Positions 1 to 6,765 of a stretch of DNA of 7,023 nt are shown here, piece by piece. Origin of the DNA: an uncultured bacterium (GTDB taxonomy: Bacteria; Cyanobacteriota; Vampirovibrionia; Gastranaerophilales; Gastranaerophilaceae). The translations under genes and the position numbers were made by a program. Location: positions 1 to 7,023 of the forward strand of contig CALAWF010000232.1 in NCBI GenBank assembly GCA_937894665.1. The letters are read 5' to 3'. Each line of letters opens with the position of its first letter. Position 1 is the stretch's first letter. The notes below the pieces were generated by a model that ran no database searches, was not told where the DNA came from, and saw nothing but the letters and a program-made list of their open reading frames with translations.

Positions 1-1
1 T

Positions 2-607
2 GCTCAAATGATTCAAGCAACAAAATTGTATGAAAGTGAAACCGGCGAAGATGTTTCCTCTTTTAATACTAGATTGCATCCAAAAGATTTTTTAGAACAA
101 TATTTTGCCCCATATATGAAAGTTGTAGGACGTTGTACAAATAAGGCTCAGTGTTATGATAACCAAACTCCTCTTGCCATTGATAGAAAAACGATCGCTT
201 GGCCTCCTCAGTATATGTTGCAATTGATAAACGGAACTTATATTGGAATTATACAAGTAGATGCAGGAACTGTTTTTTATATAGATATAAATGGTTCTGG
301 AAAACCAAACCTGTCTGGGCGTGATATTTTTTATTTTTACTTAGTTAATGTCGATACAATTGGTGAAAATGAAGGATGTCAAGGTTCATTAGATATAATG
401 AAGGCAACATTAACGTCCGGATTATATCCTGGTTCTTATGATTCCTGTTTTACTCCTCATGGAACTGAGTCTAGAGATAGACTTTTGGGTTTAGAAGCAC
501 ACCGTTCTTGTAATAGGAAAGCTACTCATTTATCAATGGGTGATGCGTGTGCGGCTGTTATTATGAAAGACGGTTGGAAGATTAGTAAAGATTATCCTTG
601 GAATTAA
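2..607 (+). CDS. Type IV pilin-like / pseudopilin-like protein, C-terminal part (5' truncated)
   Basis: The reading frame is open from the first bases of the window (GCT CAA before the first ATG at position 8), so the true start, and the expected N-terminal prepilin leader and hydrophobic helix, lie upstream. The visible ~201 residues look like the globular domain of a type II secretion/type IV pilin-like protein. Counting from the ATG at 8, there is an early helical stretch, a loop FYIDINGSGKPN at about 90-101 followed by a D-I-F-Y-F strand (the acidic DxNG-type loop found in many pseudopilins), and a C-terminal CAAVIMKDGWKISKDYPW at 181-198. Six cysteines (43, 49, 124, 147, 168, 181) could form disulfides in an extracytoplasmic protein. 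The C-terminal signature recurs in gut Gastranaerophilales-like pilin families, from my general recall. The protein would be exported and assembled into, or associated with, a pilus or pseudopilus; its specific role is unknown. It ends 92 nt before the efflux cluster and is probably a separate unit. Confidence 0.7.
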   Translation, partial: AQMIQATKLYESETGEDVSSFNTRLHPKDFLEQYFAPYMKVVGRCTNKAQCYDNQTPLAIDRKTIAWPPQYMLQLINGTYIGIIQVDAGTVFYIDINGSGKPNLSGRDIFYFYLVNVDTIGENEGCQGSLDIMKATLTSGLYPGSYDSCFTPHGTESRDRLLGLEAHRSCNRKATHLSMGDACAAVIMKDGWKISKDYPWN

Positions 608-687
608 CTCTTTCCATAAAATAATTTTCCATTTTTTATATGATGAAAAATGAACCTAATTATTGTTTAATCGTTATATTGAATGTA

Positions 688-693
688 TGAGGA
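688..693 (+). promoter_or_regulatory. Ribosome binding site fixing a GTG start
   Basis: TGAGGA lies 6 nt before the GTG at 700, a good Shine-Dalgarno match and spacing. The two ATGs just upstream (683 and 687) are out of frame with the channel gene. The next in-frame Met is far inside and would remove the signal peptide. The GTG is therefore the most likely start. Confidence 0.65.
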
Positions 694-699
694 TATAAC

Positions 700-2160
700 G
701 TGCAATCATTTGGAAAAATTATTACATCTATATTTTTAACACTGGCTTTATTTACTCCTGATGCTTATGCTTTGAATGATGTGAAAGTTGAGCAAGGTTC
801 TGTTCTTGGGCTTAATGACTGTGTTTCAATTGCTCTAAATAACAACCCCGCAATTAAAAATGCAAGATATAATTATGGGTTATCTAAAACTAATGTTGGT
901 TCTGCTCGTTCAGAATTTTTCCCAACTATAGGTGTTGGAACCGGTTATAATATTCAAGATGTGAGCGGAAGAAGGGTTTCGCAAAACACGAATGCTTATT
1001 CTGTTGAAGCTACTATCAACCAGTTGTTGTGGAATTTTGGTAAAACTAATGCAAATATTAAAATGCAAAAGTTCTACTTAATTGCAGATGAGTATAATTT
1101 CTATAATACTGTCAGAGAAACAACTTTTGATGTGAAGCAAAAATATTATCAAGTGTTAGCTGCTCGTGCTACTGTTTTGATAAATAAAGCATATGTTCAA
1201 ATAAATGAACGCAACTACCAAAGAACTAAGGCCTATTTTGATGAAGGAATTAAATCAAAAATTGATTTAGTCAATGCAGAAGTTACTCTTAGTGATTCTA
1301 AAATTCAACTTGTGCAAGCTGAAAATTCATATAAAAATTCTTTAGTAAATTTGAATAACGCAATGTATTTAGTGAACGCTCCGGCTTATTCAATTTCCGG
1401 AACAGAAGTTTTTAATACGAATGTTGCGGATAACGTTGCTCCTGTTGATTTGACAAAAATTACTAAACCGTCAGATAAAGAAATAAGCAAGCTCCCTGTA
1501 AATGTTAAGGATGCAAAACTTACAAGTTCTGTTGAAACTCTTGAACTTTTGACAGATTACAAGGTTGAAGAATTTCCGTATTCTTTTGAAGAGTGTATGA
1601 AAATGGCTTATAAAAATCGTGCAGATTTGAAGGCTTATAATTCAACTTTAGATGCGGTTAAGGAAAATCTTGTTTATGTAAAAAGAAATTATTATCCATC
1701 AATTTCGGCTAATGCAGGTTACGGGTTCAGAGATACAAATTCAACAAATTCGTTCAATGTTGGGGTAAATCTTTCCAGTTCTTTGAACATGATGAATCAA
1801 AAATATAAGGTTGATGCTGCGAAGTATCAAGTTGATATTGCAGAAAATTCTTTGAATCAACTAAACCAAGATATTTATTTCCAAGTTCAGAATGCCTATA
1901 TCGATATGATTGAGTTGGAAAAACAAATTCCGCTTTTAGCTGTTAAAGTTCGTCAAACTTTAGAAAACTATGAACTTGCAGAAGGTAGATATTACGTTGG
2001 TTTGGGTGATTATATCCAACTTCAAGATGCAAAAGTTAATTATAACAATGCACAGTGTTCGTATATTGAAACAATTTATAAATATAATGTAGCAAGGGCT
2101 AATTTGGAAAGCGTAATAGCTTTGCCTCAGCCTGTTACGGTAACTTTAGAAGGAAAATAG
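700..2160 (+). CDS. TolC-family outer membrane efflux channel
   Basis: This 486-residue protein is the outer-membrane exit duct of a tripartite exporter, expected to act as a trimer with a beta-barrel in the outer membrane and a long alpha-helical tunnel in the periplasm. It starts at GTG and has a signal peptide (hydrophobic core about 7-19, likely cleavage after A-Y-A at 22-24). There is no lipobox cysteine, so it is not a lipoprotein. Two homologous OEP halves are visible at about 36-225 and 294-475. L-N-D-C-V-S-I-A-L-N-N-N-P parallels S-F-E-E-C-M-K-M-A-Y-K-N-R. SEFFPTIGVGTGY (71-83) parallels RNYYPSISANAGYG (329-342). YFDEGIKSKIDLVNAEV (179-195) parallels RYYVGLGDYIQLQDAKV (430-446). A linker of about 65 residues separates the halves. 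It is the first gene of the cluster; a weak TATATT at 675-680 could be a -10 box but has no good -35. The family call is strong, but which exporter it serves is inferred from the adjacent adaptor. Confidence 0.93.
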   Translation: MQSFGKIITSIFLTLALFTPDAYALNDVKVEQGSVLGLNDCVSIALNNNPAIKNARYNYGLSKTNVGSARSEFFPTIGVGTGYNIQDVSGRRVSQNTNAYSVEATINQLLWNFGKTNANIKMQKFYLIADEYNFYNTVRETTFDVKQKYYQVLAARATVLINKAYVQINERNYQRTKAYFDEGIKSKIDLVNAEVTLSDSKIQLVQAENSYKNSLVNLNNAMYLVNAPAYSISGTEVFNTNVADNVAPVDLTKITKPSDKEISKLPVNVKDAKLTSSVETLELLTDYKVEEFPYSFEECMKMAYKNRADLKAYNSTLDAVKENLVYVKRNYYPSISANAGYGFRDTNSTNSFNVGVNLSSSLNMMNQKYKVDAAKYQVDIAENSLNQLNQDIYFQVQNAYIDMIELEKQIPLLAVKVRQTLENYELAEGRYYVGLGDYIQLQDAKVNYNNAQCSYIETIYKYNVARANLESVIALPQPVTVTLEGK

Positions 2161-2161
2161 A

Positions 2162-3376
2162 ATGCAACAAATTAAAGTTAAAGAAATTCTAAAAAAATAT
2201 GCAAAGAAAAGAATAGTTATTCCAATTGTATTGGCACTTGTTGTCGGTTCAATCGGTTATAATAATTTTAAATCTAATCAGGTTCATTATCAAACTCAAA
2301 AGCTGGATAAGTGTACGATTACAGAAGTTGTAGAAGCGTCCGGTACAATTAATCCTGTGAATACGGTTAGTGTTGGTTCTACTGTATCAGGTTTGATGAA
2401 AGCTATTTATGTTGATTATAATACCGAGGTTAAGAAAGGACAGTTGCTTGCACAGATTGACCCTGCGAATTTCCAAGCATCCGTTGACCAAAATAAAGCC
2501 CAAATCAATAATGCCGAAGCTAATTTAGCGAAACTGAATGCTGAAATGGTTATGGCTCAAAAAACTTATAACAGATATAAAAATCTTTATGCAAAAAACT
2601 TTGTTGCAAGAAGTGAATTAGATCAAGCAGAAAGTGATTATTTGGCTAAAAAGGCTTCAATTGGAGCTCAACAAGCATCTATTGCTCAAGCAAGAGCTAA
2701 TTATAAAACTGCAATGACAAATTTGGGTTATACAAAAATTATCGCACCTGTTGATGGAACAATTATTTCTCGTGATATTGACGTTGGGCAACCGGTTGCC
2801 GCAAGTTTTCAAGCTCCGGAATTATTTACGATTGCTCAAGATTTGAAGAAAATGCAAATTGAAGTAAATGTTTCAGAAGCAGATATTGGCAAGGTTAAAG
2901 AAGGTCAGGATGTTGAATATACTCTTGATGGTTACCCGGACAGTACTTTTTATGGAAAAGTAACCCAAGTTAGATTAGATTCAACAACAACTTCTAATGT
3001 TGTAACTTATACCGTAATTGTCAGTGTAAGTAATGATGATTTGAAACTTAAGCCGGGGATGACCGCAAATGTTTCAATAATTACAAATAAAAGAGCGGAT
3101 GTGATGTGTGCTCCTTCTGTCGCTCTAAAGTATTCACCTGATTCAACCGGACAAAAATATAAAAACCAAGGTATTTGGATTCTTGATAAAAATAAACCTT
3201 TAAGAGTTGATATTCAAGAAGGTGCAAGTGATGATTCTAATGTAGAAATTATTTCTAATCGAGTAAAATTTGGCGATGAAGTAATTGTTGGTTCTACCGG
3301 AGGAAAGAAAAAATCCGGTGGTGCTTCTTCTGATACTAATGGTAAAAAACGTGGCGGTCCTCCTGGAATGTTTTAG
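2162..3376 (+). CDS. macA: MacA-like periplasmic adaptor (membrane fusion protein)
   Basis: This 404-residue protein is the adaptor linking the inner-membrane ABC permease to the TolC-like channel. An N-terminal basic stretch plus one membrane anchor (about 18-34) tethers it to the inner membrane. The split lipoyl domain is at about 68-102 (V-S-G-L-M-K-A-I-Y-V ... G-Q-L-L-A-Q-I-D) and 190-212 (I-I-A-P-V-D-G-T-I). An alpha-helical coiled-coil hairpin of about 85 residues lies between (103-188), followed by a beta-barrel domain (about 228-308, with L-K-P-G-M-T-A-N-V) and a membrane-proximal domain. DVGQPVAASFQAPELFTIA (207-225) closely matches the MacA region that holds the gating glutamine; Q210 is the likely equivalent. 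The start codon is one nucleotide after the channel stop, and its ribosome site AGAAGGA (2148-2154) lies inside the channel gene, so the two are probably co-transcribed and translationally coupled. The C-terminus is a low-complexity Gly/Lys/Pro tail ending GGPPGMF. MacA is preferred over RND adaptors because of the ABC genes downstream. Confidence 0.9.
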   Translation: MQQIKVKEILKKYAKKRIVIPIVLALVVGSIGYNNFKSNQVHYQTQKLDKCTITEVVEASGTINPVNTVSVGSTVSGLMKAIYVDYNTEVKKGQLLAQIDPANFQASVDQNKAQINNAEANLAKLNAEMVMAQKTYNRYKNLYAKNFVARSELDQAESDYLAKKASIGAQQASIAQARANYKTAMTNLGYTKIIAPVDGTIISRDIDVGQPVAASFQAPELFTIAQDLKKMQIEVNVSEADIGKVKEGQDVEYTLDGYPDSTFYGKVTQVRLDSTTTSNVVTYTVIVSVSNDDLKLKPGMTANVSIITNKRADVMCAPSVALKYSPDSTGQKYKNQGIWILDKNKPLRVDIQEGASDDSNVEIISNRVKFGDEVIVGSTGGKKKSGGASSDTNGKKRGGPPGMF

Positions 3377-3390
3377 AGCCTAGATAGGAT

Positions 3391-3427
3391 TTGAGTTTGA
3401 AGTTTATATTTAATATTTCAATCTCAA
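3391..3427 (+). other. Stem-loop in the spacer after the adaptor gene
   Basis: TTGAGTTTGAA (3391-3401) pairs with TTCAATCTCAA (3417-3427) with a single T/T mismatch, and two further pairs (one G-U) extend it inward around an 11-nt AT loop. It is not followed by a T-run, so it does not look like a standard intrinsic terminator. It could stabilise or process the mRNA between adaptor and downstream genes. Its right arm overlaps the first copy of the 38-bp direct repeat. Confidence 0.45.
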
Positions 3428-3451
3428 CGAAAAGACAAGGTTATAATTATG
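3414..3451 (+). repeat. 38-bp direct repeat, copy 1 (leader of DUF3137 gene)
   Basis: Copy 1 runs up to and includes the ATG of the DUF3137 gene. It matches positions 4640-4677 at 34 of 38 bases (mismatches at 3422, 3423, 3425 and 3431), and the last 20 bases, AAGACAAGGTTATAATTATG, are identical. It carries the ribosome site AAGG (3437-3440), 8 nt before the start codon. Similarity stops at the ATG. Confidence 0.85.
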
Positions 3452-4672
3452 AAAATAAATAAAAGAAAAAATGAAAACATAAGAAATAAATTTTGTAGCG
3501 ATTATTATAACAAATTATTGCCACTATTTCTTTCTATGGAATCAATAAGAAGAAAATATCTTTGGGAAACTTTTTGGACTACCGTATTTGTAATCTTTTT
3601 TCCGATTATATTTGTTATTCTTCCTATCGTTTTTCGTTATCATTTTGATGGATATGAGATATTTTCTGTGTATGGAAATTATTATTTTGTTAATTTGATT
3701 TTTGGTGCTATGTTTCCAGTGGGAGTTGTATTTAGTCCAATACTATATATTTGTTTTTTCACAGGAGAATCTTATCTTGAGATTAAAAAGAAATTTCAAA
3801 AAGAACTAAAAGAGCATTGTTTGCAAGATGTTTTAAAAAGTTTCGGTAATATAAAACCCTCTGTTTTTACGGAGAAAGATATTTCTTTGATAGCAAAAAG
3901 CGGATTGGATTTTTATTTCTCTAATACTAATAGGGCTAGCCACTCATCTAAGATTGAATGTGATGATTGTATGAGTGGAGAGTACAAAGGTGTAAAGTTT
4001 AAACTAATGGAACTTTCTAATGGTTATTATTCTTGGGGAAGACTGATTATAAGTTTTTCTTCAAACAAAACAATAAAATGCCCTGCTATAATTACTCAAA
4101 AGGGGCAAACACCAAAAAGCTCAACGGATAAAAAAGTTTCTAGACTCGCATTTATATTTTCTGCTGAAATCATTGCTGCTATTTTTGTTTGGAATTGGCT
4201 ATATCGTGCTTATCAAGATTTTTTAACTTATGAAGGAGATATAGGTTACTTGTGTAAGTTTAGTGCTCTTCTTGTACTATTAGCTCTTCCTTTAATTTGC
4301 TTTATTATATATACAGTTAAGAAAATCATCCATGCTTGGGTAACGTCTAAAAATGAAAAAGTAAAATTAGAGGATGGTCAATTTGAGGTTGCATCCGAAG
4401 ATGACGTTGAAGCAAGATATTTAATTACTCCAACATTTCTTGAAAGGTTAAAAAACTTACAAAAAGTGTATGGTAAAAAAAGTTCTATAAAATGTGCTTT
4501 TTTTGAGGATCAGATAATGTTTGCGATTAGGACGAAAAAAGACTTTTTTGAATTGGGAACATTGTGGGCTCCAATGTCTGATACAAAGCAAATTGAAGAA
4601 TTTTATAGCGAAATGACTGCAATTTATGATATGATAGATTATTTCAAATTAAACGAGAAGACAAGGTTATAA
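3449..4672 (+). CDS. DUF3137-family membrane protein of unknown function
   Basis: I recognise this 407-residue protein by its C-terminal block D-D-V-E-A-R-Y-L-I-T-P-T-F-L-E-R-L (318-334), typical of DUF3137, preceded by V-K-L-E-D-G-Q-F-E-V (305-314) and followed by I-M-F-A-I (356-360) and D-F-F-E-L (365-369). No biochemical function is known to me for the family. Two N-terminal membrane segments (about 40-63 and 80-105) precede a soluble part (about 110-230) whose G-E-Y-K-G-V-K-F-K-L-M-E-L fits the middle of the family. A second hydrophobic pair (about 232-253 and 270-292) then interrupts the domain before the conserved block. No ATPase or protease motif is visible. It lies between adaptor and ATPase, ending 2 nt before the ATPase ATG; its last ten codons lie in copy 2 of the direct repeat. 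A hand count of 300 bases (3601-3900) gives 27% G+C, against 36% for 4801-5100 in the ATPase gene. This suggests later acquisition. A role in the pump (accessory or assembly) is only inferred from position. Confidence 0.72.
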   Translation: MKINKRKNENIRNKFCSDYYNKLLPLFLSMESIRRKYLWETFWTTVFVIFFPIIFVILPIVFRYHFDGYEIFSVYGNYYFVNLIFGAMFPVGVVFSPILYICFFTGESYLEIKKKFQKELKEHCLQDVLKSFGNIKPSVFTEKDISLIAKSGLDFYFSNTNRASHSSKIECDDCMSGEYKGVKFKLMELSNGYYSWGRLIISFSSNKTIKCPAIITQKGQTPKSSTDKKVSRLAFIFSAEIIAAIFVWNWLYRAYQDFLTYEGDIGYLCKFSALLVLLALPLICFIIYTVKKIIHAWVTSKNEKVKLEDGQFEVASEDDVEARYLITPTFLERLKNLQKVYGKKSSIKCAFFEDQIMFAIRTKKDFFELGTLWAPMSDTKQIEEFYSEMTAIYDMIDYFKLNEKTRL

Positions 4673-4677
4673 TTATG
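4640..4677 (+). repeat. 38-bp direct repeat, copy 2 (leader of ATPase gene)
   Basis: This second copy of the sequence at 3414-3451 again ends exactly at a start codon, here that of the MacB-type ATPase. It contains the last ten codons and stop of the DUF3137 gene and the same AAGG ribosome site (4663-4666 region) 8 nt before the ATG. The repeat unit, copy to copy, is 1226 bp and holds just the DUF3137 gene. Confidence 0.85.
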
Positions 4678-5391
4678 GATTTGATAGAAGTAAAACATGC
4701 AATAAAAACTTACCAAACAGGAGAAGACTCTTTCAACGCATTGAATGATGTGTCTTTGCATGTAAAAAAAGGTGAATTTGTCGCAATTATGGGAACATCC
4801 GGTTCAGGGAAATCAACATTTATGAATATGTTAGGTACATTAGACAAACCTAATTCCGGTTCATATTATCTTGATGGGGAGGATATGCTCCATCTTGATT
4901 CGGATAGGTTAGCGATGGTTCGTTGCGAAAAAATGGGATTTGTTTTTCAAGGTTTTAACTTAATTTCCAGAACTTCTGCAATTGATAATGTAATGCTTCC
5001 GATGATTTATAAAGGAATTCCGGAAGAAGAAAGAATTAAACGTGCCGAGTGGGCATTAAAAATTGTTGGACTAAAAAATAGAGAAGACCATATGCCAAAC
5101 CAAATGTCCGGAGGTCAGCAACAGCGTGTGGCGATTGCCCGTGCTATTGTTAATGATGCTCCTTTGATTTTGGCGGATGAACCAACAGGGAACTTGGATA
5201 CTAAAACAAGTATTGAAGTTATGGAATTTTTTGTTCGTTTGAATGAGGAAATGGGTAAAACAATTGTTCTCGTTACTCACGAACCTGATATTGCAGAATA
5301 TACAAAACGAGTTGTAAAATTCAAAGATGGGAATATTGTTCTCGATGAGCCAAAAGATGTTTGGTTATCTCATAGGACAAGAGAAACTTAA
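4675..5391 (+). CDS. MacB/LolD-type ABC transporter ATPase subunit
   Basis: This 238-residue stand-alone nucleotide-binding subunit powers the exporter from the cytoplasmic side by ATP binding and hydrolysis as a dimer. Every core ABC motif is present and intact: Walker A GTSGSGKST (40-48), Q-loop glutamine 92 in V-F-Q-G-F-N-L, signature MSGGQQQR (144-151), Walker B L-I-L-A-D-E-P (164-170) with catalytic E169, D-loop G-N-L-D (172-175), and switch histidine 202 in V-T-H-E-P. The length and the Q-G-F-N-L-I and V-A-I-A-R-A-I signatures are those of the MacB/LolD/FtsE-related group. It corresponds to the N-terminal half of E. coli MacB, here separate from the permease as in Bacillus YknY. It starts 2 nt after the DUF3137 stop with a leader duplicated upstream of that gene. 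The permease follows after an unusually long 137-nt gap containing an inverted repeat. Confidence 0.93.
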   Translation: MDLIEVKHAIKTYQTGEDSFNALNDVSLHVKKGEFVAIMGTSGSGKSTFMNMLGTLDKPNSGSYYLDGEDMLHLDSDRLAMVRCEKMGFVFQGFNLISRTSAIDNVMLPMIYKGIPEEERIKRAEWALKIVGLKNREDHMPNQMSGGQQQRVAIARAIVNDAPLILADEPTGNLDTKTSIEVMEFFVRLNEEMGKTIVLVTHEPDIAEYTKRVVKFKDGNIVLDEPKDVWLSHRTRET

Positions 5392-5396
5392 GGTAT

Positions 5397-5506
5397 GGGA
5401 AAAGGAAAAAGGGAATAAGGAAATAAGTTCATTAAGGATTTTGATATTCTAAATATGTTAATTTAATTATAAAGACCTTTTCCCCTATTCCCTTTTCCCT
5501 TCTTCC
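5397..5506. repeat. Inverted pair of GA-rich dispersed repeats between ATPase and permease genes
   Basis: The left arm (5397-5427, built of GGGAAAAGG and AAAGGGAATAAGG-like units) and the right arm (5476-5506, TTTTCCCCTATTCCC then TTTTCCCTTCTTCC) pair without gaps at 25 of 31 positions (24 Watson-Crick, one G-U), around a 48-nt AT-rich loop. Part of the left arm (5402-5428) matches the repeat at 6766-6792 at 23 of 27 bases. The reverse complement of the right arm matches the same repeat at 20 of its first 21 bases. These are therefore three copies of one dispersed family. On the RNA, this would be a long hairpin splitting the operon; no T-run follows it. It could equally be a small MITE-like insertion. 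Confidence 0.75.
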
Positions 5507-5528
5507 TTATTATAAAAGAAAGGTTATT

Positions 5529-6758
5529 ATGCTAGATTTCAAATCAATATTAAAAATGGCGACAGTGTCATTAAAAATAAATAAAATGCGTTCTATTCTT
5601 ACCAGTTTGGGTATAATTATTGGTGTTAGTGCCGTGATTATTATGCTTGCTGTTGGTTCTGGTGCCAGTAAAAAGATTGCCAAAGATATGGAATCTATGG
5701 GAAGTAATCTTTTGATGGTGCGTTCAGCTTCTGCAAAATCCGGCGGGGTTAGAATGGGAATGGGTACACGTCCGACATTGACAATGAAAGATGCGGAAGT
5801 AATTGAATCAAAGGCTCGTGGTGTTTTGGCACTTGCTCCTTATTCTGCGGAATCAAAACAACTGACTTATGGAAATCAAAACTGGTCAACTACTGTGGGT
5901 GGTACAACTCAACCGTATTTTCTTATAAGAAATTACGAAATTGAATCAGGAAGAGGATTTTTACCTGAAGATAATAAAAATAGTACAAAGGTTGCAATTA
6001 TAGGACAAACTGTTTCAACGGAACTGTTTGGTGATGTTGACCCTATTGGCAAGACAATTAGAATTGGTAATGTTCCATTCAAGGTAATCGGATTATTGAA
6101 AACAAAAGGTTCTAGCGGTATGGGACAAGACCAAGACGATTTGGTTTTTATTCCAATTACGACTGCTCAAAGAAAAGTTTTTGGTACAGATTTTCCGGGA
6201 ACTGTTAGCATGATTGCTGTTAAAGCTCAGAATGATGAAGTTTTGAGCCTGACTCAAGAAGATATTACAGAAATTTTGCAACATCGCCATCATATTGGTA
6301 AAAATCAAGAGAACGATTTTGAAATAAGAAATTTAGCTGAAATGCAAGAAACAATTAAATCTACAACAAAAACTATGTCGCTTTTATTGGGGGCAATTGC
6401 GGGAGTTTCATTGATTGTTGGCGGTATTGGTATTATGAATATTATGCTTGTTTCAGTAACCGAAAGAACAAAAGAAATTGGTATCCGTATGGCAATTGGA
6501 GCAAAGGCTTCTGATATAAGAATTCAATTTTTGATTGAGTCATTTATTTTATCTATGGCAGGTGGTTTGACAGGCGTTGTTATAGGGATTTTGGGAGCCT
6601 TTCTGATGCACAAATTTGCAGGCATGAATATCGCAATAACTTTGCAATCTATTTTATTGTCGTTGGGCTTTTCTGCCGCAATTGGTGTTGGATTTGGTTA
6701 TTATCCGGCATACAAAGCGTCTTTGCTTAATCCAATTGATGCTTTGAGGTATGAATAG
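5529..6758 (+). CDS. macB: MacB-type ABC transporter permease (FtsX fold)
   Basis: This 409-residue inner-membrane subunit is the transmembrane, mechanotransmitting half of a MacB-like exporter. It shows the typical layout: an amphipathic start, TM1 at about 22-45 (with L-G-I-I-I-G-V-S-A-V), a large periplasmic domain at about 48-280 beginning M-E-S-M-G-S-N-L-L-M-V and including a G-G-V-R-M-G-M-G-T-R-P-T-L-T segment, then three C-terminal TMs (about 284-308, 333-360, 372-395). VGGIGIMNIMLVSVTERTKE (297-316) plus I-G-I-R-M-A-I-G-A and the terminal Y-Y-P-A-Y-K-A-S ... P-I-D-A-L-R-Y-E are family hallmarks. The length is normal for a split MacB permease with no ATPase attached. GAAAGG (5518-5523) is 5 nt before the ATG, and the bases AAGGTTATTATG there echo the leader of the two upstream genes. 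It is the last gene of the cluster and is bracketed by GA-rich repeats. The substrate is unknown. Confidence 0.92.
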   Translation: MLDFKSILKMATVSLKINKMRSILTSLGIIIGVSAVIIMLAVGSGASKKIAKDMESMGSNLLMVRSASAKSGGVRMGMGTRPTLTMKDAEVIESKARGVLALAPYSAESKQLTYGNQNWSTTVGGTTQPYFLIRNYEIESGRGFLPEDNKNSTKVAIIGQTVSTELFGDVDPIGKTIRIGNVPFKVIGLLKTKGSSGMGQDQDDLVFIPITTAQRKVFGTDFPGTVSMIAVKAQNDEVLSLTQEDITEILQHRHHIGKNQENDFEIRNLAEMQETIKSTTKTMSLLLGAIAGVSLIVGGIGIMNIMLVSVTERTKEIGIRMAIGAKASDIRIQFLIESFILSMAGGLTGVVIGILGAFLMHKFAGMNIAITLQSILLSLGFSAAIGVGFGYYPAYKASLLNPIDALRYE

Positions 6759-6765
6759 TTAAAAA

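Noticed and set aside
630..652. CATTTTT...AAAAATG inverted repeat after the pilin-like gene as a terminator
   Set aside because: The stem is almost all A-T with a 5-nt loop and no T-run follows; chance pairing is likely in sequence this AT-rich.
657..699. Promoter for the efflux cluster (TATATT at 675-680, TTGTTT at 663-668)
   Set aside because: The two boxes are not at workable spacing and neither has a good partner, so no promoter can be called with support.
2162..3376. RND-pump adaptor (AcrA/MexA type) instead of MacA
   Set aside because: No RND permease is present, MacB-type ABC genes follow, and the DVGQPVAASFQAPELFTIA segment matches MacA best.
5071..5280. Minus-strand 69-residue open frame inside the ATPase gene
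   Set aside because: It lies wholly inside a strongly conserved ABC ATPase gene and its product shows no recognisable features.
6093..6308. Minus-strand 71-residue open frame inside the permease gene
   Set aside because: It is a shadow of the conserved permease coding sequence, with no ribosome site or motif of its own.
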